DNA of 6,347 nt from JBDKVA01 sp039679375 (lineage in GTDB: Bacteria; Bacillota; Clostridia; Acetivibrionales; DTU013): positions 1-6,347 of the forward strand of contig JBDKVA010000064.1 in the NCBI GenBank assembly GCA_039679375.1. The letters run 5' to 3'. Shown in pieces: positions 1 to 6,031 of this stretch. The notes beneath the pieces are model-generated. The model was not told where the DNA came from. It saw nothing but the letters and a program-made list of their open reading frames with translations, and searched no databases. The translations under genes were made by a program, and so were the position numbers. Positions within the stretch are counted from its first letter, which is position 1, and each line of letters opens with the position of its first letter.

Positions 1-169
1 CTATGGAATCGGAGAAAAATGCCATTCTGTTGCTTACCACCATCGTGCCAAGAAGTCCGAACAACGGCGTCAGCAAAAGCACAGCCAGCAGCGCATTTTT
101 CATGAATTCGTGGTTTGTCCATTCAAACGGGAGAGCAAAATCGACAATTTGGTACCAAAGCTCCAGCAT
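1..169 (-). CDS. znuB: Zinc ABC transporter permease ZnuB, N-terminal part (runs off the left edge)
   Basis: This is the membrane channel subunit of a ZnuABC/AdcABC-type zinc importer (ABC-3 family), of which only the first 56 codons are in the window. The translation begins MLELWYQIVDFALPFEW and continues through a hydrophobic helix at about residues 23-45 (NALLAVLLLTPLFGLLGTMV). It then reads VVSNRMAFFSDSI, which matches the conserved ABC-3 segment where the first helix leads into an M-x-F-x-x-D-(A/S)-I/L loop, usually followed by G-H-x-A beyond the edge. The ATG overlaps the znuC stop by one base (TGATG), indicating translational coupling. A purine run (AAAGGGGGGAAGGA) inside the end of znuC supplies the ribosome binding site. 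The frame is open to base 1 with no stop. Family assignment is strong because of the operon context; zinc rather than manganese specificity comes from ZnuA. Confidence 0.9.
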   Translation of the reverse strand, partial: MLELWYQIVDFALPFEWTNHEFMKNALLAVLLLTPLFGLLGTMVVSNRMAFFSDSI

Positions 170-1050
170 CAGTCCTTCCCCCCTTTTCCAGTGTTGCTGC
201 TTTCTATACTGCATTTACCTGCATTGTTACATTTGCATTCAGGACTGCTGCTCTCTTCCCTATCTTCCTTGCCGATCCCGCCAAAGCCGGGAAGGAAGCT
301 GGAAACACCGAAAGATCTCATGGCGCGTTCGTCGCTGAATACCTGCACAGGCGTACCGCTGCTGATAACAGTCCGGTTTAGCATGATCACCCGGTCGGCG
401 TGTTTTGCAACAAGTTCAAGATCATGCGATACCAAAATAATGGAAAGGTCGAATTTCTTCCTTAATTCGGAAACAGTATTGTAGAACAACTCCAGGCCGC
501 CCTGATCAATACCTGATGAAGGTTCATCGAGCAGAAGGAGATTCGGCACCGGATCAAGGGCCAGAGCCAGCATCACCCTTTGCATTTCTCCGCCTGAAAG
601 TGCGCCAAGCCTGCGGTCTATAAGATGTTCGGCCTTCACCTTTGCAAGACCTTCCATTGCTCTTTTTTTTATATTTGCCGGTTTGAAAAGCCAGGCTGGT
701 ATTTTTGATCCGCATGCAATAAACAAATCCAGCACACTCGTCGGCGTGCCTGTATCAAAGCTAAGCTGCTGAGGTACATAGCCAATCACCGGTTTGCTGC
801 TGCGCGATCCCTTCGAATCGAGGTATCTCAGTTCACCCGTATGTTGTACTTCTCCGAGCAAAGCCTTTAGAAGCGTACTTTTCCCGGCGCCGTTCGGACC
901 GATGATAGCAGTCAGCTCACCGCAATGTATATGTATGTTCACATCTTCAAGAATACGGACAGATCCCTTTGTTACACAGAAGTTTTCGATCTTCGTGCAG
1001 CAAAGGCCGCAGCACTCTCCTTCACATTTTTCACGATTATGAATAGGCAC
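169..1050 (-). CDS. znuC: Zinc ABC transporter ATP-binding protein ZnuC, with cysteine-rich ends
   Basis: This cytoplasmic ATPase (293 aa) powers zinc import by the ZnuB permease. All nucleotide-binding motifs are intact: Walker A GPNGAGKST (51-59), Q-loop Gln94 in YVPQQ, signature LSGGEMQ (151-157), Walker B LLLLDEP (171-177) and the switch His209 in VSHD. It is odd at both ends. Residues 4-25 carry His4 and Cys9, 13, 14, 17, 18 and 25, with a CX3CCX2CC core. The tail after about residue 255 is low-complexity and hydrophilic, with Cys272, 274 and 280. From memory, related clostridial ZnuC proteins also begin with a GLCCTKIEN-like segment, so part of the N-terminal motif is probably a family trait; a metal-sensing role is only inference. 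The chosen start is GTG, 33 nt after the znuA stop and 10 nt downstream of AAAGGA. In-frame ATT codons just upstream are unlikely starts. Its stop overlaps the znuB ATG. Confidence 0.94.
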   Translation of the reverse strand: MPIHNREKCEGECCGLCCTKIENFCVTKGSVRILEDVNIHIHCGELTAIIGPNGAGKSTLLKALLGEVQHTGELRYLDSKGSRSSKPVIGYVPQQLSFDTGTPTSVLDLFIACGSKIPAWLFKPANIKKRAMEGLAKVKAEHLIDRRLGALSGGEMQRVMLALALDPVPNLLLLDEPSSGIDQGGLELFYNTVSELRKKFDLSIILVSHDLELVAKHADRVIMLNRTVISSGTPVQVFSDERAMRSFGVSSFLPGFGGIGKEDREESSSPECKCNNAGKCSIESSNTGKGGKD

Positions 1051-1060
1051 AATAATGTAT

Positions 1061-1066
1061 TCCTTT
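1061..1066 (-). promoter_or_regulatory. Ribosome binding site of znuC (AAAGGA)
   Basis: AAAGGA lies in the short znuA-znuC gap, 10 nt before the GTG at 1050. No in-frame ATG lies between it and the Cys-rich segment, so it supports the GTG start and the inclusion of the whole cysteine cluster in the protein. Confidence 0.65.
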
Positions 1067-1083
1067 CGGTTTATCAGCTTCGT

Positions 1084-2046
1084 TCAGGATGGCACTGCCA
1101 ATGCTTCCAGCAGCGTCTTTTTATTTTGTTCCATTGCCTTTATATATGCGTCATAGGAATCCGGTCCGGTCTCACCTGTAACGACCGGATCCAGCGTATA
1201 TACCTTTGCACCTGTCTCACGTGCTATTGCGTCCGCAGCTTTGGAGGAGTACTGCGGCTCTGCAAACAACGCCCTGACCCCTGACTGCTCCACGGTATCG
1301 ATAATACCGGCAAGCTCTTGCGGAGTCGGTTCCGATCCGGGCTCCCGCTCCACTACCGCTGCAATGTTCAGGTCGAATTCCTGTGCAAAATATGGAAAAG
1401 CCTCATGGAACGTTACAATATCCCTGTTTTTCAGTCCGTCAAGCGCAGTATGCATATCCTTTCTGAGCAATTCGAGCTTTTGTATGTACGCATCCGCGTT
1501 TGCCCTGTATTTATCCTTATTTGCGGTATCAATGCCGGATAATTGCAAAGCGATATTATTCACGTAGGTTATGGCATTTGAAATGCTGACCCAAACATGA
1601 GGGTTCTCTTCTCCGTTATCATCTTTCAGCAGTTCTATGCCCCTGCTGGCTTCCACCATTTTCAAATCCTTCTGCTGCCGGATGACATCGTCAAGGAAAG
1701 CTTCCATCCCCGCTCCGTTTATAACGAAAATGTCGGCTTTCTCAAGCATCTTCAGATCCTCCGGTTTCAGCGCGTAATCATGCAGGCAGCCGGTCTGCGG
1801 CTTTGTCATGTTAGTTACCGTCACTCCGGGTATATCTTTAACCACATTGATTGCAGCTATATAAACAGGATAAAATGATGTTACTATATTTAGCCCTGTA
1901 CTGGTTCCTTCTTGTATAATACTCTCCTCTTTGCTGCCTGTATTCTGCGTATTGCCCTCTGTCGTGCCGACTGTTCGTCCGCAGCCGGTTACCATTAGAA
2001 TACTGATAAGAGCTAAAATCAACAACTTTGAAACTTTTCTATACAT
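1084..2046 (-). CDS. znuA: Zinc-binding lipoprotein ZnuA (metal ABC transporter solute-binding protein)
   Basis: This extracellular, lipid-anchored receptor (320 aa) captures zinc for ZnuB/ZnuC; it belongs to the TroA/SBP_bac_9 cluster. A lipoprotein signal peptide is clear: basic YRKVSK, a hydrophobic core at 8-19, and lipobox VTGC with the lipidated Cys22. A Gly/Thr/Ser/Asn-rich linker (about 23-50) follows. Likely metal ligands are His89 (GCLHDYALKPED), His150 (NPHVW), His214 (FHEAFPYF) and Asp286 (YTLDP). A histidine at the third position, where manganese receptors such as PsaA have glutamate, favours zinc. The His-rich loop of many proteobacterial ZnuA proteins is absent, and the usual NPHVWLDP is NPHVWVSI here. 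The ATG at 2046 is preceded by GGGAGG (2053-2058) with a 6-nt spacer and leaves a complete signal peptide. It is the first gene of the znuACB operon, behind a Fur-family operator. Confidence 0.95.
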   Translation of the reverse strand: MYRKVSKLLILALISILMVTGCGRTVGTTEGNTQNTGSKEESIIQEGTSTGLNIVTSFYPVYIAAINVVKDIPGVTVTNMTKPQTGCLHDYALKPEDLKMLEKADIFVINGAGMEAFLDDVIRQQKDLKMVEASRGIELLKDDNGEENPHVWVSISNAITYVNNIALQLSGIDTANKDKYRANADAYIQKLELLRKDMHTALDGLKNRDIVTFHEAFPYFAQEFDLNIAAVVEREPGSEPTPQELAGIIDTVEQSGVRALFAEPQYSSKAADAIARETGAKVYTLDPVVTGETGPDSYDAYIKAMEQNKKTLLEALAVPS

Positions 2047-2118
2047 GCCAATCCTCCCTGTCCAATTGATATACTCGTTCCTGAATTTAACAGCATATAT
2101 AGCTTACCATAAAAGGTT

Positions 2119-2151
2119 TGCAAATGCAAATAATAATTATTTGCATTTGCA
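2119..2151 (-). promoter_or_regulatory. Perfect 33-bp palindromic operator, Fur-family (probably Zur) type
   Basis: Two perfect 16-bp inverted arms (TGCAAATGCAAATAAT and its complement) flank one central base at 2135. The inner TAATNATTA is the core shared by Fur, Zur and PerR boxes of Gram-positive bacteria. The outer arms are built from a tandem hexamer (GCAAAT GCAAAT, mirrored as ATTTGC ATTTGC), so two overlapping dimer sites are possible. It lies directly downstream of the predicted -10 box and about 70 bp before the znuA start, so a bound repressor would block initiation or clearance. The core alone cannot separate Zur from Fur or PerR; the zinc operon downstream makes Zur the best guess. 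Confidence 0.75.
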
Positions 2152-2161
2152 TTATATTTAT

Positions 2162-2191
2162 ATTATATACATATTGTGGACTAATTAACAA
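2162..2191 (-). promoter_or_regulatory. Putative sigma-A promoter of the znuACB operon
   Basis: On the minus strand, TTGTTA (2191-2186) is separated by 18 bp from a perfect TATAAT (2167-2162). Initiation would fall near 2155, giving a leader of about 110 nt whose first part is the palindromic operator. A second TATAAT at 2156-2151 touches the operator but has only a poor -35 (CCACAA at 17 bp). The region is very AT-rich, so chance matches are possible; position and operator context make it plausible. Confidence 0.6.
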
Positions 2192-2207
2192 TTGATATGA
2201 GATATTG

Positions 2208-4508
2208 TCAAAAAACATATCTTTTGACTACTATCGTCTTGCTGCCATAATCTGCAATATCCTTCCCGGGAAATTGCATTCCTTTAAGAAGGCTGTCAGG
2301 TAATTCAAAAGAAATATCAAACACTTCAAACTTAAGCACATCACTCTCGTCAGTTACAAAAGAAATATCGTTTATGTTTCCTTTAGTATTTACAAGTATA
2401 AGATAGTATGTATTCGTTGAAGCGTCGTATTTAGTAGTTTTATTTACCTGTACAATCCCATTTACTAAAACCTCATGAATTGTAACTTCGTTTTCAATTT
2501 GTAAATAAATTAACTGGGCATTTCTTTGGGATTGTACTTCGAGCCGCAGTTTTCTATGATCATTTGATTTAACATCTGAGACAGCCTTCATCAGCGGTTC
2601 AGCCAATTTTTCCACAGACGCTTTGCTGTAGTATACATCCGATCTGTACAATGGTAAATCGATGCTGCCGCATTTAACATCACCGGTTAAAAACTGCGAA
2701 GAATATTCATTGGGTTTATATATGCTAATAAACCTGGAATCGTTCATATCCTTATCTAAAACATAATTGACTTCTGCTCCGGCAGGACTTTCAGGAGAGG
2801 GATGAATATTCAAAGCATAAATTGATGTTGTAATAAGTCCTGATATAATAATAACAGCTGATGAAATAATTATCATTGAGCGTTTTCCAAATTGCTTTAT
2901 CAGAGGAACAAAAATTATAAGCATCAAGGTTATAGTAATCGATAGTATGCCGCTCATCTTTAATGTCAGCATAATGAATATCAAATAAATTATTGGTACT
3001 GCAAGAAATATATTCGGTAGAGAAAATGGGATTCCGATAAATGGATTGTTTTTTTTGACTATCAAATTGAACCCGATTAAATTAAACAACAAGCTCCATG
3101 TAAAAATATAACTGCCGCCGGGCAAAACCAACGTCGTGACGGCAGCCGGGACCATCCAGAAAAAATATCCGCCTAATATCAGGTCATACGTTTTGATTCG
3201 GCACCTGGCCAATTGGAATATCAGCAGGCAGCATGAAAATAATATCAATATCAGTTCTATGAGGCACGGAATTGAAATTATTAAATCATTATTGCTTAAA
3301 TACCAATCAGCGTTTGGGGTTATGGCACAGTTTAGCTTATATACCATACTTCCTGCAAAATAGCTCATAAGCAGGATAGCCGCTGAAACACCAATACCCA
3401 AAAGTGTCCCTTTCACACTTATATTTTTTCTTTTTAGTCCGGATATAAAGGTATATAAGAACAACAATAAAGCAATTCCAAATAATGGGTATGAAACCCA
3501 CAAAGGATAAGTGATCATAACAGAGCGGAATAAGCTGAAAAATATTGAATCCCCATTGCCTGTATTCCATTGCTCCAGGTTCCCGAAATAACGTATTAGC
3601 GATAACATATTTTCACCAAATTGCTGAATGCTTTTTTTACTGATTGAATTTAAATTATCAAAGCTGTTATGGTAGGAATTCATTCCTTCACCGGTTGCGA
3701 AGTTTAAGCCTGTAATGCCTTTGTTGTTATAGACGCTGAAATCCGTAATATTCGGCATGTTTTTATAAATATCATTCAGAATGGAGCTGCCGGCAGGCTT
3801 ATCAACAGCTTTAACATACTGCGATATCAACCAGGAGTTTTTTTCACTTGTCTGATATAAAAACGGGACTCCGTCATTTCCTCTGGCATCAAAGTTAAAA
3901 ACCATATCAATTTCGTCCGCCCAGACGTGCTGACCTGCAAAAGCCTTTGCACCAAGCAACCCACCTTCTTCTCCATCGGATAAAAGAAATACGATATTGT
4001 TTTTTAGCGTGCCTGATGCCATCATTGCCCTTGCAGATTCAAGTATGCATGAAACGGCCATTCCATCATCAGCTGCTCCATCACTGCCGGGCGCGGTATC
4101 ATAGTGCCCCGTAATCAGAATTGTTTTATTGCCTTCACTTCCGCCGATTCTAAATATAATGTTTTCCACTTCACCATATGAAGAACCATGCAGCGCTGCA
4201 GTGCTTTGTATTTCCGGTTCAATGCCCATATCCTTCAATTCCTTAATAATAGTGTCACGAACTGTATCATGGCCCTTCATACCGATATAATGAGGTTCGG
4301 ACGCAAATTGCCCCAAATATTGATATGCTCTTTCTCCGGAAAATTTATTCTTGTCTGCATCAGCTGATAGAACCGCAGGTAAAAAAAATTGGCTCATACA
4401 CAGATATATCGCGGTAAAAACAAGCAATACCAATAATATTGGCTTAATAAACCTTTTATTTTTAATACTGTTGAAATGTACAATTTGCAGCATTGGATTT
4501 ACCCCCAT
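2208..4508 (-). CDS. Polytopic membrane M28-family zinc metallopeptidase (ERMP1/Pff1-like layout)
   Basis: This is a predicted membrane-anchored aminopeptidase or peptidase (766 aa). It begins with an anchor helix (about 21-48), followed by an M28 catalytic domain (about 50-315). All expected active-site residues are present: His135 (GHYDT), Asp147 (AADDG, bridging), catalytic Glu180 and ligand Glu181 (DGEEGGLLGA), Asp207 (NFDARG) and His280 (YHNSFDN). About eight hydrophobic helices follow, near 336-358, 367-390, 408-432, 442-463, 466-484, 498-516, 519-537 and 545-566. A soluble, β-rich-looking C-terminal domain of about 200 residues ends the protein; I do not recognise it. With the N-terminus inside, both catalytic and C-terminal domains would face outward. 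The ATG at 4508 lies one base after the permease stop (TAGGATG). Met6 at 4493 may be the real start, since GGGGGT precedes it by 7 nt. The substrate is unknown; the context suggests work with the ABC system upstream. Confidence 0.9.
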   Translation of the reverse strand: MGVNPMLQIVHFNSIKNKRFIKPILLVLLVFTAIYLCMSQFFLPAVLSADADKNKFSGERAYQYLGQFASEPHYIGMKGHDTVRDTIIKELKDMGIEPEIQSTAALHGSSYGEVENIIFRIGGSEGNKTILITGHYDTAPGSDGAADDGMAVSCILESARAMMASGTLKNNIVFLLSDGEEGGLLGAKAFAGQHVWADEIDMVFNFDARGNDGVPFLYQTSEKNSWLISQYVKAVDKPAGSSILNDIYKNMPNITDFSVYNNKGITGLNFATGEGMNSYHNSFDNLNSISKKSIQQFGENMLSLIRYFGNLEQWNTGNGDSIFFSLFRSVMITYPLWVSYPLFGIALLLFLYTFISGLKRKNISVKGTLLGIGVSAAILLMSYFAGSMVYKLNCAITPNADWYLSNNDLIISIPCLIELILILFSCCLLIFQLARCRIKTYDLILGGYFFWMVPAAVTTLVLPGGSYIFTWSLLFNLIGFNLIVKKNNPFIGIPFSLPNIFLAVPIIYLIFIMLTLKMSGILSITITLMLIIFVPLIKQFGKRSMIIISSAVIIISGLITTSIYALNIHPSPESPAGAEVNYVLDKDMNDSRFISIYKPNEYSSQFLTGDVKCGSIDLPLYRSDVYYSKASVEKLAEPLMKAVSDVKSNDHRKLRLEVQSQRNAQLIYLQIENEVTIHEVLVNGIVQVNKTTKYDASTNTYYLILVNTKGNINDISFVTDESDVLKFEVFDISFELPDSLLKGMQFPGKDIADYGSKTIVVKRYVF
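4501..4506 (-). promoter_or_regulatory. Possible ribosome binding site (GGGGGT) for an alternative peptidase start
   Basis: GGGGGT, one mismatch from GGAGGT, lies 7 nt before an in-frame ATG at 4493 (Met6 of the longer reading). The upstream ATG at 4508 has no good site at proper spacing, only AGG directly abutting it. It could instead be reached by re-initiation from the permease stop. Either start keeps the full anchor helix. Confidence 0.45.
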
Positions 4509-4509
4509 C

Positions 4510-5193
4510 CTAAATTTTCTTTCTTAGCAAAACGATATAATTCAACGCATAAATAGCAGCTGATAAGCCAAGGCATGCAATGATCTGCAGACAAGAGTTA
4601 TTGTTAAAGATAATAATATTGAAGAAACCAGCCAATACGGCTTTAAGCGGAGCTATTGGAATAAAAATACTGATAACTGCTGCAAGTACCGCATCAATAG
4701 TCCAACCGAACCAAAACGTTTGCATGGAAGTTAATGTGTGAATAAAAACAGCCGTCAATAAAAGAAATGCAAACTGCTGTAAAAATGTAAGCATCATACC
4801 ATTATTTGACCATTCAAATATTTTGACTAAATTCCAAATTGTAATTCGCGTGCCAAAAAATCTGTCAGCCGTATAAAAAACAATTAAATTTGAAATGGAA
4901 ACTGCCGCTGAAAAGGCTATGTAATTAAAAAATGACCCCCAATAAAAATCAATTTTTCTTGCATTAAGATGCATGAATTTTTTAAAATTTACGGTCGGGA
5001 TAAAGATAGCAGCAAAAATTATCAGCAGATATAAATAATTTCCGGCGCTAACTGAACGATTACCGGGGTTTGAACCGTATTGAATTATAATATTCCCGCA
5101 GATAAGCAAAAATATAATTGAAGTTAATATGTATGCCAACTTCGATTGCATAAAATTAATTTTTATTATTGCCAGGACTTTATTATTTTTCAT
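4510..5193 (-). CDS. ABC transporter permease, six predicted membrane helices
   Basis: This is the membrane partner of the ATPase just upstream (227 aa from the chosen start). Six hydrophobic segments are visible, about 20-39, 53-69, 88-108, 135-155, 163-183 and 203-223, with a basic tail RKKI. A polar motif before the third helix (MHLNARKIDFYWG) resembles the N-(G/A)-x-R-K-x-x-(F/Y) segment I associate with small permeases of GntR/YtrA-linked ABC systems in clostridia; this is from memory. The size and single permease gene suggest a homodimer with two ATPase copies. I chose ATG 5193 because GGAGGG (5202-5207) lies 8 nt upstream. The frame is open further, to an ATG at 5214, but that codon has no such site. 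The gene overlaps the ATPase gene by 11 nt and ends one base before the peptidase ATG. The cargo cannot be read from the sequence; export or envelope defence is an inference. Confidence 0.85.
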   Translation of the reverse strand: MKNNKVLAIIKINFMQSKLAYILTSIIFLLICGNIIIQYGSNPGNRSVSAGNYLYLLIIFAAIFIPTVNFKKFMHLNARKIDFYWGSFFNYIAFSAAVSISNLIVFYTADRFFGTRITIWNLVKIFEWSNNGMMLTFLQQFAFLLLTAVFIHTLTSMQTFWFGWTIDAVLAAVISIFIPIAPLKAVLAGFFNIIIFNNNSCLQIIACLGLSAAIYALNYIVLLRKKI

Positions 5194-6031
5194 TATCATT
5201 TCCCTCCACAACATTAATAAAAAAGTCCTGCAGCCCGACCGGCTGCACAGTTATATTTTTCGGCGCATCAATTCTTTTGTCGAAGACAGTAACAGCGGTA
5301 AATCCACTCATAGACCTTTCACCAATGATATTTAAACCGCTTGCCAGATCCATTACTTCATTTGTAATACCAGTCAGTGAATACGCTTTCTCAAAGACTT
5401 CATTTGCTGTCGTTTTCAGTAATATTTCACCTTTATCAATAATTATGAGCTTTTCGGCAATTCCGGCTATTTCATCGATTAAATGGGTCGATATAATTAT
5501 AATTCTTGGGCGGTTTTCAAAGCTGTCAGTCAGCATATCATAAAATCGCTTGCGCATAATCGCATCAAGCCCTAAAACAGGCTCATCAAGAATTACAATT
5601 TCAGAATTGCTTGAAAGGCTTAATAGCGTTGTAACCATAGTTCGCATTCCAAATGAAAGCTGTTTATATTTATTATTTTTACCCAGCCCGAACTTTTTGA
5701 GGGTTCTGTGAGCAAATTCAACATCAAAATTATCCTGTAAGTTATTTGCACAATTAATAAGATCAATTATTCTCATATTAAATTGCGAAGCTCCGCTTTC
5801 AATAAAGCTTACGCAGTTTGGCATTTGCATCGTACTTACCGGCTTATTGCCAACCTTAATTATTCCGGAACTTGCATTAATATGCCCGGCGATCAGTTTC
5901 AACAAAGTGGTTTTCCCCGCTCCATTTCTCCCCAGCAGGCAGTAAATGCTATTATCACAGAATTCCAGCGTAATATTTTTCAACGCGGTTGTTTGGGAAT
6001 AGTGTTTGGTTACATTACAAAAATCAATCAC
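5183..6031 (-). CDS. ABC transporter ATP-binding protein of a GntR/YtrA-linked system (YtrB/CcmA-like)
   Basis: This cytoplasmic ATPase (282 aa) probably drives the permease encoded immediately downstream. It has Walker A GRNGAGKT (34-41), Walker B IVILDEP (145-151), a D-loop (GLD, 154-156) and the switch histidine His183 in STHLIDE. The signature is LSFGM (125-129) instead of LSGGQ, and the Q-loop position appears to be Glu78 (VSFIES); both are variants seen in exporter-type ATPases of the CcmA/YtrB group. After about residue 215 comes a C-terminal extension of roughly 65 residues, common in this group. The start is GTG at 6031, supported by AAGGAG 8 nt upstream, and it overlaps the regulator gene by 8 nt. 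In Bacillus subtilis the comparable ytr operon responds to cell-wall antibiotics; whether this one does is unknown. Import cannot be formally excluded, but no solute-binding protein is present. Confidence 0.92.
   Translation of the reverse strand: MIDFCNVTKHYSQTTALKNITLEFCDNSIYCLLGRNGAGKTTLLKLIAGHINASSGIIKVGNKPVSTMQMPNCVSFIESGASQFNMRIIDLINCANNLQDNFDVEFAHRTLKKFGLGKNNKYKQLSFGMRTMVTTLLSLSSNSEIVILDEPVLGLDAIMRKRFYDMLTDSFENRPRIIIISTHLIDEIAGIAEKLIIIDKGEILLKTTANEVFEKAYSLTGITNEVMDLASGLNIIGERSMSGFTAVTVFDKRIDAPKNITVQPVGLQDFFINVVEGNDNEK
5202..5207 (-). promoter_or_regulatory. Ribosome binding site of the ABC permease (GGAGGG)
   Basis: GGAGGG sits inside the 3' end of the ATPase gene, 8 nt before the ATG at 5193 and only 2 nt before another in-frame ATG at 5199. 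Spacing therefore selects 5193 and argues against the longer start at 5214. Confidence 0.75.

Noticed and set aside
110..484. Plus-strand open frame of 124 codons
   Set aside because: It lies opposite the end of znuC and the start of znuB, has no recognisable motif or convincing ribosome binding site, and the minus-strand frames there are clearly coding.
925..1284. Plus-strand open frame of 119 codons
   Set aside because: It covers the 5' end of znuC and the 3' end of znuA in antisense. The translation is Cys/aromatic-rich without domain features, as expected for a shadow frame.
2087..2110. Seven-codon open frame (MVSYICC) in the znuA leader, a possible leader peptide
   Set aside because: No ribosome binding site precedes its ATG (CAAACCTTTT), and no attenuator hairpin or T-run follows it. 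Such a short frame is expected by chance.
2119..2151. The palindrome read as a rho-independent terminator for the peptidase operon
   Set aside because: The arms are AT-rich and no T-run directly follows on the minus strand (AACCTTTT). Its Fur-family core and position at the znuA promoter fit an operator better.
3337..3570. Second minus-strand open frame of 77 codons inside the peptidase gene, checked as a frameshift or nested gene
   Set aside because: The main 766-codon frame is uninterrupted with continuous membrane helices, and the nested frame has no motif or start signal of its own.
5169..5543. Plus-strand open frame of 124 codons opposite the ABC ATPase
   Set aside because: It is antisense to the conserved C-terminal half of the ATPase and shows no independent coding features.
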